From the NCBI GenBank assembly GCA_034509735.1, contig JACGWO010000011.1, positions 23,730,979-23,794,978 of the forward strand: a stretch of 64,000 nt of DNA, given 5' to 3'. A program made the translations under genes and the position numbers. Of the stretch, positions 33,534 to 46,273 are shown piece by piece (positions within the stretch are counted from its first letter, which is position 1; each line of letters starts with the position of its first letter). The stretch comes from Sesamum alatum. Lineage: Eukaryota > Streptophyta > Magnoliopsida > Lamiales > Pedaliaceae. Below the pieces are notes generated by a model. That model searched no databases, was not told the origin of the DNA, and worked only from the letters and a program-made list of their open reading frames with translations.

Positions 33534-35745
33534 TGTTAGAATAGGTGACCAGAAAGTCAATGGGTTTGGTGATTTGTAACCTATTATACAACTCGATGTA
33601 AATGTAATATTATTATGTGATGAATAAAATGAGAATTCATCACTTTTGGTGCTTACTTTGTTGCCCTCATTTCACATTTGTTAAAACGGCATTTTATTTA
33701 TATCGCAACAAAGCCCACAGACCACGGTTAACAACGCATGCAGTTGGGCCACGCATTGGATGGTGGTCATGAAACCAACTGATTTAGAGTTGGGTATGAA
33801 ACGTTCCAAGTCGAGGATCTCGAGACAGGGCATCGAGAGTCATATTGAGACTTGCATCAAGAGTCGTGTTCATTGGATGAGTGCGTGTTTCATCATCGAC
33901 AGGCGTGAGACGCCTACACGATCTTGATGGATTGGTCGACTGGGATCGAGCCGACTGGACTGACTCGCGGGGACCATCATATGGAAGCATTGGAGGCTTG
34001 GTCGGTATGATTGGATTTCCCCGGTTCCGATAGTATGGGAGTAGTCCTCAAACTTGAGGGATCATGGCAGTCGCGTGCACACGACGGTTGTATCTTGGAT
34101 CTGGCGAGAGGTGATCATTCGGTAAGATGATCATCATAAGCCTTGTCCAGTGCAGTCGGAATGTGTAGCGAGGACGGTGGATTCCAAGAAGAGGATCCGT
34201 CCCCTGTCCATGTCAGTATGTGACAGAGGTATCTCCTATGCACTCGGAGACACGTTCGTGCTATTTAAAGCTGTGGACACAGTGGTTGGTCGAACAGGGA
34301 GTGGTTTCCTGTGTCGACGTAATGAAGCATATGTAGTCTCGAGTATTAAGCATAGATTCCTAGTCAAGGATGGGAACCGACGCCCAATTCCATACCCTAG
34401 ACTAAGGTCGGGAAACGGTAGATGGAAGGACCGTACCCGTACGGAATCGGCGCCTTAATGTTCACACCAATTCACCTAGTCTCTAGTGCCATGGACCGTT
34501 GCTAGATGGCCACCCATGGTAACGGGTCCTTGTGGGACATGGGCCCAAGTCTAGCTGAGGGTGAACCTAAAGGGTCACACAAAAATCACCAAGGAGGTTG
34601 AGAGATTGACTTGGAGTCAATATCGAAGGATAAATAAGTAATTGGATTACTTAAGGGCCCTCATTTAATCGGTAAATTGGATTTTCGATTAAATATAGAA
34701 AGTTGAGATGTTGGATCTTTTAATTGGATTAAAAGATCAACGGGAATAATTTAAGCGACATTAAATTGGATTTAATGTCGGGTTCATCATAATTGGATTA
34801 CGACAAAAAATCCGGTCCATTAAATTTGACCCGAGAGGAGAAATAATTCCTATTTTGGAATAGGAAGAAGTTGGAATTCTTCCTGAATTGGACATGGCCG
34901 AAATGCTCCCTTGAAGGAAGCAAAATTAGCCATGTTTCATGCAAGGTGGTATGTTGACTTATCTCTTTTGGAAAGAGACAAATCAACTCCAATCAAGCCC
35001 TTCCCTTTTGGTATGATTAGATCATATTATAAATTTTGGTAGGCTTGATTAAAGAATTAATGGTGATTGATTGGAATGTATTTAAACATCCTTGGATGAA
35101 CCTAGACACATTTCAATAATCACATTAATTATGTATATATATATATATATATTAGTATATATAACACCTTGCACATGTGAATCATAATTCATCTTTTTCT
35201 AGGAAAAAGAAGAAGAAATCGGCCTCTCTCTCTCTCTCTCTCACACACGGCCATCTCCCCCCCCCCCCCCCTTTCTCACTTGTGTTCTTCACTTGATTTT
35301 GAATCAAGAAGAAGAACAAAGTAGGTTTAAGAGTACACTAATCCATAGTGTTCTTCTCTTAAACCGATTCCTTCTTAAACCCGTTCTCTTCTAGCAAGGA
35401 GAACGTGAATTTCTTCCGGTGTGGTGTGGATCACCTTTGGAGAATTCATACGTTTGGATTTGTGAGCATTCCGAAAAAAGGGAACAACGCTAGTAGCCGA
35501 GCACACGTTAAATCTACAAGGTAACGATTATTACGCTTTAGCAGATCTTAACTTTGTTTTTCATCTGTGCCCTATATGTTATAAGTGTGCCTTTTAACTT
35601 TAACATATCCTACATCGAACGCCCGATTGAGCACCTAAGGGTACACCCCTTGGGATTTCGCCTTATATGTAATTTAATTTTAAATTACGTATTGCATTTA
35701 CTCTCGTTTCCGCTCGCGCTCCCGGGTGGATCCGCTTGTCCTTCA
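33534..35745 (+). repeat. Copia solo LTR, copy A
   Basis: A TGTTAGAATAGGTGACCAGA start and GGATCCGCTTGTCCTTCA end bound 2212 bp. The flanking 5-mers are TATAT (left) and GATAT (right), a 5-bp target duplication with one mismatch. No primer-binding site or internal region follows, so this looks like a solo LTR from LTR-LTR recombination. Open frames inside (for example 34150-34458) are not genes. It contains (TC)n (35224-35242) and poly(C) (35257-35271) tracts. Confidence 0.75.
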
Positions 35746-36092
35746 GATATGGACTTGGTGTTCAATGATGGAAAATGCCATAGTTGATGCTATGTGTTCA
35801 TTAATCATCTTCAGTGAGTCCAATTTTAATTTTTCATAGATACTTTGAAGAGAAACCAAGTATCTTATTGTTAGCATCCCACTAGTGATTTGTTGAAAGG
35901 AAACATTACTAAAAGAGAATGAAGTTTTTATAATCTGTTATATATACATTTGACGGGGCCTTTGACCAAAATTGAGCAACTTTGACTCAATTCTAATTAT
36001 CTAGAATTTTGAATTTTTCTATCATAATATATATTCTTATTGGTTGATTTAAAATCAGAAAGTTGTATGTTTAATTATGAAGTCATTGTAAT

Positions 36093-38462
36093 TGTAATAC
36101 CCACACCCAATTGAGTCAAACTAACTAGTTTAACCCTTATTGACACACCTTGACTAGCAATTTTTTTTATATTCGGATTTTTTTGTTCTCTCTTAAACAT
36201 AGGATTTTATTAATTTTTGGAGAGTTTTAGAGTGATATAAATCCATAAAGTCCATCTATATGTCAACCACTATTCAAAAACCTAGTATTTTCATCATATT
36301 CAAATTCTAACACCCTATATTTGACCAACACCTCTCATAGGCAAGATTTATCAAAAAGCCTCATCTCTCATCTTTACCTATGGCTCGGCTAAAGAAACCT
36401 TATCGATTCTAGGTGGCTCAGTGATAGAAGCAAACGACGAATGAGCTGAAGCACCGAATCGCTCCAGTAACGAGGTAGAATTCCATCTCAATTCGTAGTT
36501 TTAGTAGACTTTACATTAGACATCATATACGTAATTATGGGAGAGATTCATGTTATCTTGATGAGCTAATTCGTAACAATGTGGTAGCAAAGGATTATGA
36601 TTTCAGTAGGTGTTAAGAGGAAAGAAAAAAAGACGTGATTGAGATTCCTGCAACTGTAGGAAATTGAGAATGGATTGTTGAATTTCCACACGATAGGCGT
36701 TGATCTATTTATGAAATCAAAATTAGGAGTGCATGAGTAAATTGCAATTCATGCGGATTTGTATATTATATTATGCAAGTCGAGTTGTGTAATTAGGTAA
36801 ATTGAAAGTCATGTGTATATATGTATATTATATCCTACAAGTGTTGTTAGGTTGTTAGTAAATTAAATGGGAGCCCACACATGTGTATATCATAGTGTAC
36901 TGTGTTGTTGTAATTAGTTAGGGCAGGAGTTAATTATGTTTAGCAAGACTTTGCCTAACTACGTGTTTATATGTATATATATATATAAGATATATCAGCC
37001 TAGTGAGGTGAATTTGCATGGTCTTGGTGGAGCGTAGCCGTATATATGTATATATGTAATATATAGTAGTCTAGTTAATGTTAGAGATGTAATTAAGCTT
37101 AGTAGAAGCAGAATATGTGATCTCGATTAATGGGGTTAAATTAATTTCTTTTAGGATTTGATTACGTCTGATCAAGTGGTGAGCTGAACGAGTGGGAATC
37201 AAGATATTCTGGTAAGTGGTTTCTTCTCTCTTACGTGATGTGTCTTCAATATTTTTTAATTTCTTATAGTATTTTTGGATTCAAATTACGATGCAAGTTT
37301 ATGATATTTCACAACATCCAAAAATTGAGATACATGCGATGGGACTTTCTGTTAAATATTGTTGCAAGCACTTTGTCAAACTTGAATTTCAAAGTCATTA
37401 TGTTGTGTCAATTATGTTATCGTCGGTATGTTTCCTTTGTTTTTACCTCCTTTTGAAAACGAAACATGTGTGATACATGTTATGTTTTTTCTTTAAAAAA
37501 AAAAGCATGCTCAAGTTCATCGACTAATAGACAAAATATGCTCAACCGTTAACGAAATCACTATTAACTGGGAACACTAGAGTTGTTATGCACCCTCTAA
37601 GTTGGGGTTAAAAACTGAGAAGTTACATCTGACCCTCTCAATTGGGGTTATAAACTGAGAGCCTATGTCTGACCTTCTAAGTTGGGGTTATAAACTTAGA
37701 CTTCTATCTAAACCCTCTCAGTTGGGGTTAAAACTGAGACTATGCTATGACCTTCTCATTCGGGATTAAAGATTGAGACCAGATAATGGATTATAATTAT
37801 AATCACAAATAAGTAAGAGGTCTATTATGTTGCTAGTGAATGAGAGCATGCCTACTTTATCAAAATTGTCGATTTACGAAAACACTTGCATTACACCACC
37901 AAGATTTTTGATGTCACACACGATTATGTTGTATACCTTTACTTTGAATGAAAAGTTAGAGTTGATGTTAGTGTGGCAAACATGTTGGAACTGTATATTT
38001 TCTTATTTATTCCATTGCTTTTGAGCTACCTTTGTGTGTTAGACAATGATAGTCATTCATTATCGACATATGGTGTTTGCAACTGGTAAGAGATAGGAAC
38101 CGCTTATGGGAGATTAGTCGTTCATGCCATTTATCATACGTTGCAAATGAGGTGTATGAGGAAGGTGAGGAGGATCTATACTGGGGTTGGTAACTAGTTG
38201 AGGAATGCACACGTAGCGCCAGATAATAAGTGCTATGGACGAACTTCTTTGGAAAGTACTTCTTTTGTTTAAATGCTAGGATTTGATGTTAGAGTTACGT
38301 TTGGATTATGTTTCGCTGCAAATAATATCTTTGGGAATTTTATTGCTTATGTACGAGAACTATTAAGTTTGAATCCATTATTTGGTAACGAGGATTTCAT
38401 GCTATTAAGACTAGGGACTTGGTGGCATGTTTGTGTCGTGACCTTAATTTGGGGTCGTGACA
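36093..38462 (+). repeat. Long gypsy (chromovirus-like) LTR
   Basis: Begins TGTAATACCCACACCCAATTG and ends ...TTTGGGGTCGTGACA. At 38465-38481 follows AAGTGGTATCAGAACCC, which resembles a primer-binding site (TGGTATCAGAGC). About 2.37 kb. No gag or pol is seen downstream, so the element is truncated. It contains a 40-bp tandem repeat array. Confidence 0.7.
37588..37786 (+). repeat. 40-bp minisatellite, about five copies, inside the gypsy LTR
   Basis: Units of 38-40 bp share CTCT(C/A)A(G/A)TTGGGGTTA and AAACTGAGA, ending in (T)CTGAC or a variant. Five successive degenerate copies are readable. Confidence 0.85.
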
Positions 38463-40415
38463 TTAAGTGGTATCAGAACCCAGGTTATGATCTTTGGGAT
38501 ATATGTGGTCATCAGGGTTTAGGTTTCCAACTTGGATTATAGATATATGCTATGGAATTAAAGGTTTGGGTTTGGTCCAACCTTAATTGAGTATTAGTCG
38601 AATAAGTTGACTTTATCAAACTAAGACTATATTATTAGACAAGTGATTTGACTTTATGTAAGTTAGTTTTAGAATCTAAGTAGAAGACTTTATTTGTCAT
38701 TGGTAGTTTTAAGTTCGATATCTAAGAAGTTTATTTTTTATTCTAAGTCATTAATTTTTGTAGATTGTTCAGATGTATTTAGATTATAAATTCCATGTAT
38801 GATGTCGTATATTTTGAGAGGCAATAAAGAAATTATTTTGAATAGTTTATGGGAGGGTATCTATTTTGATAGTAATATTTTACTGGCGACTATTTAAACA
38901 CCAATGTTTCAATTATATATTTAGTTCAATAGAAGTATCGTAAGCTTATCTAGGGTGAGTTGTTTCTTTTTTTCTTCATCACAAAAGAAATTGCTTTCCA
39001 AGATAACTCCCCATGAGGATTTACTTTAGTTACTTAACAACTGAAGCTTAGGATTACAATTTTTTTTTAACCAATAGACATTGAGATCTTGCTAAGTTTC
39101 ATAGTTGTGTTGAGGTCTTGCTAAGTTCACAATTGTGTATTACGGCGTTTCACAATTTTTTTTTACAATATTTTGTGAGCAGTAATAGGTTATTATTTGT
39201 CAATATTAAATTTTACCTTTAATGCTCATATTTTATATTTCATTTTGTAGAACTTTTTTTACTAGTTTTCAATTTTGAAGAACTATTGAGAATCATATGT
39301 AGTATATATGTTTCATATCTTTTGAAAAAAGGAGTAAGTTTTTGATATCTGGTGAATTTTTCAACTTATAAAAAAGACTATTTGATTTAACATTTAAAGA
39401 AATATTTCTTTTTATTTCTTTCAGAATTGTAAACTATTTGGATTATTTTATCTCTTCTTCCATGATAAATCCACTATCGTATCGTATGTGTACATTTTTC
39501 CTACAACGCGTATATGGACAAATGTGTGTCCAAAGAGTTATTTATTTATGAGGTTTACATTACATAGTAAAGATGTAATTTTGACATGTAATTTTCATGA
39601 GTAGTAATATAAAACCATTATTTTATTAAAATTGTTTATTTACATCAGACAATTAGAAAAGTGAATCAAACTTGGAAACTAATCAAAATTTAATTTTATT
39701 GAATGTATATCGCTTCATTCTTATCTGGACGATAGTAAAATTTTGTAAATTTAATTTATATTGATGCGCGATTTGGGAAAAAAATAATATTATATTATTG
39801 ACTAATTTTTAAAAAAAAAACTTAACTAACTTTTACATAATTTTAAGTTTTTGCAAGATATGATTTAGTCATAATTAAATCAAACCCAGTGCATAGCATG
39901 GGGCATACGCTAGTAAACTTGTATTTATAAGAAACAAATTTTATACTTTACACCCTAAAATTCATTTGAACATTTGAGATCTTCACCAAGAACTTGTTAG
40001 TAGAGTTTAAGACAAAACATATGGTAATCCGAAATATATAAATTTGTTCCATAAATATCACCTAGAAAAAAATGTCTACCATCAATGGCCGGCTGGCAGG
40101 TAAGATATTCTAACTAGATTGCATTGATACAATACATTAAAATTGCAGTTTTACCATGGAGTATTTTGATTATTGAAAATGTAAACCCTCTCAATTGGTT
40201 CCTTGAATTTTACACATTTTTTTTTTATTTTTGAACTTGTCAAGAATATGAAAAAACAAATCCTTACTCTTGAACTTTAGTAGCTTTTGCTAATAAGTCT
40301 CATATTCTATTGTATTGTTCCTGTCCGGATTTTGCTAATAGATACTAATAAATACTAGACTATATTCGGTTGTATTATTGTTGTTATGACTTTTGCTAAT
40401 ATATTCCTAATTTAG
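38463..40415. other. Gypsy leader remnant and AT-rich sequence, no gene seen
   Basis: The first ~100 bp look like an element leader (primer-binding-like TGGTATCAGAACCC). The remainder is AT-rich, without coding signal or definable repeat ends. Confidence 0.45.
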
Positions 40416-42614
40416 TGGGGAATATGTGATCAGAAAGCCAATAGATTTGGCATTTTGTGACCTATTTGACAACTTGATGTAATGTAATATTATGTAATGA
40501 ATAAAATGAGTATTCATTACCATTGGTACCTTCTTTGTTGTGCTCATTTTCTATATGTTAAAATGTTGTTTTACATATATCACAACAAAGCCCACAAACC
40601 ACGGTTAACAACTCAGGAAGTTGGGCCATGCATTGGATGGTGGTTATGAAACCAACTGATAAAGAGTTGGGTCTGAAATGTTCCAAGTCGAGGACCTCGA
40701 GACAGGGCATCAAGAGTCCTATTGAGACTTGCACCAAGAGTCGTATTCATTGGATGAGTGTCGTGTTTCATCGGCAACAGGCGTGGGACGTCTATACGAT
40801 CTTGGTGGGTTTGGTCGACTGGGGTCGAACTGACTGAACTGACTCGCGGGGATCATCATATGGAAGCCTTGGAGGCTTGGCCAGTATGATTGGATTTCCC
40901 CGATTTCGATAGTACGGGAGTAATCCTCAGACTTGAGGAACCATGGCAGTCACGTGCACACGATGGTTGTATCTTGGATCTGGTGAGAGGTGGTTTTCTG
41001 TCAGATGGTCATTATAAGCTTTGTCCAGTGCAGTCAGAATGTGTAGTGAGGACGGAGGGTTTCAAGAAGAGGATTTGTCCCCTGTCAGTATGTGACAAAA
41101 GTATCTCCTTTGCACTCAGAGACACGTTCATGCAGCTTAAACCTGTGGCCACAGTGGTTGGTTGAACAGGAAATAGTTTCCTGTGTCGATGCAATGAGCC
41201 ATGCGTAATCTCGAGTATTAAATATAGATGTCTAGTCAAGGATAGGAACCGACACCTAATTCCATACCCTAGACTAAGGCCCGGAGACGGTAGACGGAAG
41301 GACCGTTCCCGTAGTAAATCGGCGCCTAAATATTCACGCCAAATATTTCCCTAGTCTCTAGTGTCATGGACCGTTGCTAGACGGAACCCATGGTAACGGG
41401 CTCCTGTTAGACACGGGCCCAAGTCTAGTTAAGGGTGAATCACATACAAATCACCGAGGGGGTGGAGAAATTGACTTGAAGTCAATTTCAGAGGATAATG
41501 AGTAATTGAATTACTTAAGGGATTGTCCATTAGATGGACGGGCCGATATTGTATCCGCCCCTCATTTTGATCGATAAATGAAATTTATCGGTTAAAGTAG
41601 AGAGTAGAAAAATTGAATCTTTTAATTGGATTAAAAGATCAATGAGAATTATTTAAGTGGACCTTAAATTAAATGGGATTTAAATTTTGGGTTCGTTGTA
41701 ATTGGATTACAATGAAACTCAGTCCATTAAATTTTGGCCCAAGGGGTGTGTTAATTCCACTTTGGAATGAGAAGAAGTTGGACTTCTTTCCAATATTGGT
41801 ATGACCGAAAATTACCACTCTTGGAGAGGTAAAAATCGGCCATACAAGGCCTTGGTGAGGTTGACTTGTACCTTTTGGTAAGGGACAAATCAATTCCAAT
41901 CAAACCTATCTCATTTGGTATGATTAAATCATACCCTTATGAGATGGTAGGCTTGATTGATGAATTAGTGAGATTGATTGAGATGATCTAGACATCCTTG
42001 GATGAACCTAGACATATTCCAATAATCACATTAATTTTGTATATATATGAGTATATACAATCATCAATGCAAGAATTACATTTTCATCCTGTTCTAGGAA
42101 AAAGAAGAAAAACACACCTCACTTTCTCCTCTCAATTTTCAGCCCCTCTCTACTATCCTCTTTGTTCTTCACTTGATCTTAGATTATCTTGAAGAAGAAA
42201 GATAGTTCAAGAAGAGACACTAATTCATAGTGTTCAAGTTTCTTGAACCGTGTCCTCTAGATCCGTTTTTCTCTAGCAAGAGAAACGTGATCTCTTCCGG
42301 TGTGGTGTGGACTTCTTTAGAGAGTTCATACTTTTGAACTTAGTGGACATATCTGGAGAGGAGCAACACTTGTAGCCGTGCAAGGAAAATCAACTACAAA
42401 GGTAATCTTTGATTTTACTTAATTGTAGTTATTTTCTACATATGTGCTCTATGTGACATATACGTTTTTATATCATCACATCCTACATTGAATGACCGAT
42501 TGAGCACCCAAGGTTACACCCCTTGAGATTTGGTGATTATTATTTTAATTTATGCACTATTTCGATTCTCACGCTTCCGCTCGCGCTCCCAGGCGAATCC
42601 ACTTGTCCCTTACA
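40416..42614 (+). repeat. Copia LTR, copy B
   Basis: Closely related to copy A over its whole length: AACAAAGCCCACAAACCACGG, CTAGTCTCTAGTGTCATGGACC, GGCCCAAGTCTAG and CTTCCGCTCGCGCTCCC. It starts TGGGGAATATGTGATCAGAA and ends near ...CACTTGTCCCTTACA. The flanking 5-mers (TTTAG/CATGG) do not match, so it is not a clean solo LTR as delimited. It is less similar to copies C1 and 13167-17342, suggesting two subfamilies. Confidence 0.75.
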
Positions 42615-43469
42615 CATGGGGCCTCAACTTTGCCAACTGAGCTAGGCTTCATCAGCAATGGACATTATATTCATAGTTGGTCATACACAACCAACATTTT
42701 CCCAACAAAAGAACTTAATATTTTATGATCATAAATCACTATTCTCCTCATTTATAAACTCATCCCGCCCTCTCCCCCCCCCCCCCCCAACCTCCCCCAA
42801 CTTTTACTACACATCACAATCTTTTTCTTTCCTTTTTTTATGACACGCTTTTGGCAGGTGGTATAATATTTCCTTCCTCATTTTGCGTATTCTTATAATT
42901 GCACATCATCCCCTAATGTGTTATGACATGTCATGCTGAATCATTGTTAAATGCTGATATGTCATGGGCATAAATGTAAAATATTGCTAAAAATTAACGC
43001 CATTCAATTTATGTGGTTTGACTGTTAATAGCAAGGGGTCTTTTGGGTACATTTTATACTTTAAGAGTGTGTTTGCGATTTTAGTGATATTTCATTATAA
43101 ATAATCAACAATATATTTATAATGAAAACAATTATAATTGTAACAATATTATTAATATACATGTATCAATAATTATTTATACTGAGAACTTGTTATACGA
43201 TAATTATTACTATTAAGATTGTTAATATGATTATAGCAACAAAATAAAGATTATTGCTTCTATTGGGTAAATATCACCTTTGATCCCTCAACTATGCAAC
43301 TTATCTGAATGGGATCTCTCACATTTCTGAATCATCAACTTTAGTCTCTCACGTTTAAAGATTCCATCAAATGTGGTACTTGCCGTTAAAAATTCATTTA
43401 AACTAATGAATTTGTCAAAAGAATATGTTGGGGGGGGGGGGGGAGGAGAACCCATGTGCACACAAATCA
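42615..43469. other. Intergenic; poly(C), poly(G) and MITE-like fragments
   Basis: Poly(C) at about 42774-42788 and poly(G) at about 43429-43443. Wording at 43266-43330 (GGGTAAATATCACCTTTGAT then CCCTCAACTATGCAA) belongs to a MITE-like family seen inverted near 50520-50570. No gene. Confidence 0.5.
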
Positions 43470-43499
43470 CACTACAAAAAAATGTGGGAATAGGAACGG

Positions 43500-44010
43500 G
43501 TACACACGACCATTCCAACTACCGCTCCTACTAGGAACAGTAAAAGGAACTGTTGTGACGACCATTCCTATTCGAGTGCCAATTTATGTGAGCTAATTTG
43601 TACACCTATAACCACTCCTAAAAGGGACCTGATATATTTTGGACTTTAATTTGGAATGCATGTGTGAAATTTAGAATGGTTAGTCGATCGAGAACACCTA
43701 CCGTTCCTATATCGGGTCCTATGGCCGTGTCTATTTGGACCGGTCGGCTTACCGTTCCAACATGTAGTCCTATATAAGACCCTTTTACACCATGGACAAA
43801 AATGTAATGCAATTACCGTTTCAAATTGTGGGTATATAGTAAGTGCAATATTGTTACAATTACCGTTCCCAATTGTACTCTAATTAGGAATGATCGTGTT
43901 GCGTGTGGCTCATATCGTTCCTTATATGCCCTAACGGCTATATTGCAATGGTCATATTACCGTTCCTGTAGCCCCACCTGAGACCGTTCCTAAAGTTGGA
44001 ACAACGGCTA
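43500..44010. repeat. CACTA left subterminal repeat region
   Basis: At least eight degenerate copies of (T/G)ACCGTTCC(T/C/A)A or its complement within 500 bp. In CACTA elements such subterminal repeats bind the TnpA-type protein. That role here is inferred. Confidence 0.75.
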
Positions 44011-44329
44011 TATTTAAACGGCTAGTTTTGTGTTCTAAATAATATTCCAATGCCTGTTCCAATATTTTCTATATATATGTCCCCCTTCTTTGTCATTGTT
44101 CTTATAATTACTCTCCAACTCATTTTGTTGTAACTCCCCCCCTTGATTCTTTATACGGAAAATCGAACATATCAATTACCGAGCGCGAATTTTGCATTCA
44201 TATTGATAGGTGTTTTGCTCAGGTCAGTATGCAAAATTTTTATTTTTTGTATATATATATAATATACTCTCATCATTTAATTGCGTACTGTTGTGAATTA
44301 TACGTAGGACCAATCATGTTAAGACAGTT

Positions 44330-46269
44330 GAGGAAATGGATGTATGATTGAGACGTCCTGAGTGTGATGCCGGAGTTTGAGGACGGTGTTACAATATTTT
44401 TAGAATGGGTCCAGTCTCAACGTGCATATATGGACGGGGAAAAGATTAAGTGTCCCTGTCAGAAGTGCAAAACGAACAGTTCAAAACACCAGACGAGGTA
44501 AATTTTAATTTTTGTATGAAAGGGTTTATGCCAGAGTATTACAATTGGACTTCGCATGGTGAGGAGAGGGTGCAGGAATATTTTGAAGCATTGACAACAC
44601 CCCCTATGCAGCAGCAGCAAATGCCACCCGTTCAGGAGGAGGGTAGTTCACATTGGGGTGATGTGGCTCAAATGGATTGGGCGTAGAGGATGGTATTCGA
44701 TACCGCCGGGCCGTCATTGTGGTCTTCGTACAACCAGGAGGGACCGACTGATGATGGTACTCGGTATTATCCATCTGATGTGGGTCCTAGTTCATATTAC
44801 GATTCGGGCCCTATGATTATGTGTCTGGCTTGTCAGACTGTTTTTTTGATGTAGTTCATGTTGCGGACCAACCGTTGTGGAACGGCTGCACCACCTCTCA
44901 GTTGGCGTCAATTGTCTCTTCGGTGAATATCAAGGCCGAAGGGGGTTTTTTCGAGCATACATATGATCAGTTATGCCAGTGGGCTGATACTGTAATGCCC
45001 CGCGATCACACTTTCCCCGCCGATTATTACAATACGAAGAAATTGATAAGAGAATTGCGTTTACAAGTTCAGAAGATTGATGCTTGCAAAAACGGTTACA
45101 TGTTATACTGGAAGGACGATATTGATTTGGAATATTGCAAGTTCTGTGCAGACACTAGGTACAAGACCACCAGGGACAGAAATCCTAAACACAAGAAGTC
45201 CCCGTATGCCATTCTTAGGTATCTACTGATTACCCCTCGGCTGTAGAGGTTGTATGTGTCGGAGGCCACAACAGAGCATATGACGTGGCATGCGAGCCAT
45301 CAGACGGAGGAAGGATTCATGTGTCACCCGTCCGATGCAGAGGCTTGGAAGCATTTTCACTGGACGTATCCTGATTTTGCAGCTGAGCCTCGTAATGTTA
45401 GACTTGGGTTGTGCACGGATGGGTTAGCACCGCACGGCCAGTATGGTAAAACTTACTCATGTTGGCTCGTGATACTTAAACTGTATAATCTCCCACCGGG
45501 AATGTGCATGAAATCTGAGTATATGTTCCTAACGATGGTGATCCCTGACCCATCGAATCTGAAACATCTAATCGATGTCTACTTGGAGTCGTTGGTCGAG
45601 GAGTTGCAGAATTTATGGCATGTGGGTATACGTACGCACGATACTGCAATAAACTAGGCATTCATGATGCATGCCGCATTGATGTGGAAAGTGAACGACT
45701 TTTCTGCTTATGGGATGGTGTCTGGATGGAGTACCGCCGGTGTTATGGGGTGTCCAGTTTGTATGGAGGACACACGGGCATTCTATTTACAGCATGGTCG
45801 GAAGGCATGTTATTTTGACTGCCATAGGCAATTCCTACCAACGATTCATCCTTATCGCAGGAACAAGAAAGCCTTCACCAAAAATCGAATGGAGATGAAG
45901 GTTGCACGTCCGAGGCTGACTGGAGAACAGATCCGAACCCGTGTCGATGCGTTTAGTGTGGCTGTCGAACAACCGTTGAGTGAACCGAAAAGCTATGGTG
46001 TCGACCATAAGTGGACGAAGAAAAGCATATTCTGAGAGCTTGAATACTGGGGGACGCATCTGATAAGATATAATCTTGATGTCATGCATATTGAGAAGAA
46101 TGTGTTCGATAATATATTCAATACTGTGATGGACATCAAGGGGAAAACGAAGGACAATCTGAATGCACAGAAGGATCTGAAGATCATATGTAATCGGTCG
46201 GAGCTTGAGGTGGACGAAGGGAGACCGTACGTGATGCCCAAGGCGGTATATACATTGACGAAGGAGTAA
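44330..46269 (+). pseudogene. CACTA TNP2/TnpD-type transposase, broken
   Basis: A transposase-associated-like start carries FEDGVTIFLEWVQSQRAYMD and IKCPCQKCKT (44360-44480). From 44821 the TNP2-like body gives LASIVSSVNIKAEGGF, then KNGYMLYWKDDIDLEYCKFC, followed by DGLAPHGQYGKTYSCWLVIL (45418-45480), VMGCPVCMEDTRAFYLQHGR (about 45745) and LDVMHIEKNVFDNIFNTVMD (46078-46137), matching the catalytic-core order of TNP2 (PF02992). Stops or shifts at about 44685, 45243, 45657, 46033 and 46267 break it. The usual DDE/D region is therefore in pieces and no active transposase can be made. Confidence 0.88.
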
Positions 46270-46273
46270 AAAA

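Noticed and set aside
34150..34458. 102-codon frame
   Set aside because: Lies within copia LTR copy A and is disrupted in copies B and C1; not a gene.
37588..37786. Possible CRISPR-like repeat array
   Set aside because: The units are contiguous and degenerate with no unique spacers, in a plant LTR; it is a minisatellite.
38465..38485. Possible tRNA gene near GGTATCAGAACCC
   Set aside because: It is a primer-binding-site-like sequence after an LTR; no cloverleaf can be formed around it.
33534..42614. Idea that copies A and B are the two LTRs of one 9-kb non-coding element
   Set aside because: Copy A has its own near-perfect target duplication, no primer-binding site follows it, and an unrelated gypsy LTR fills most of the interval.
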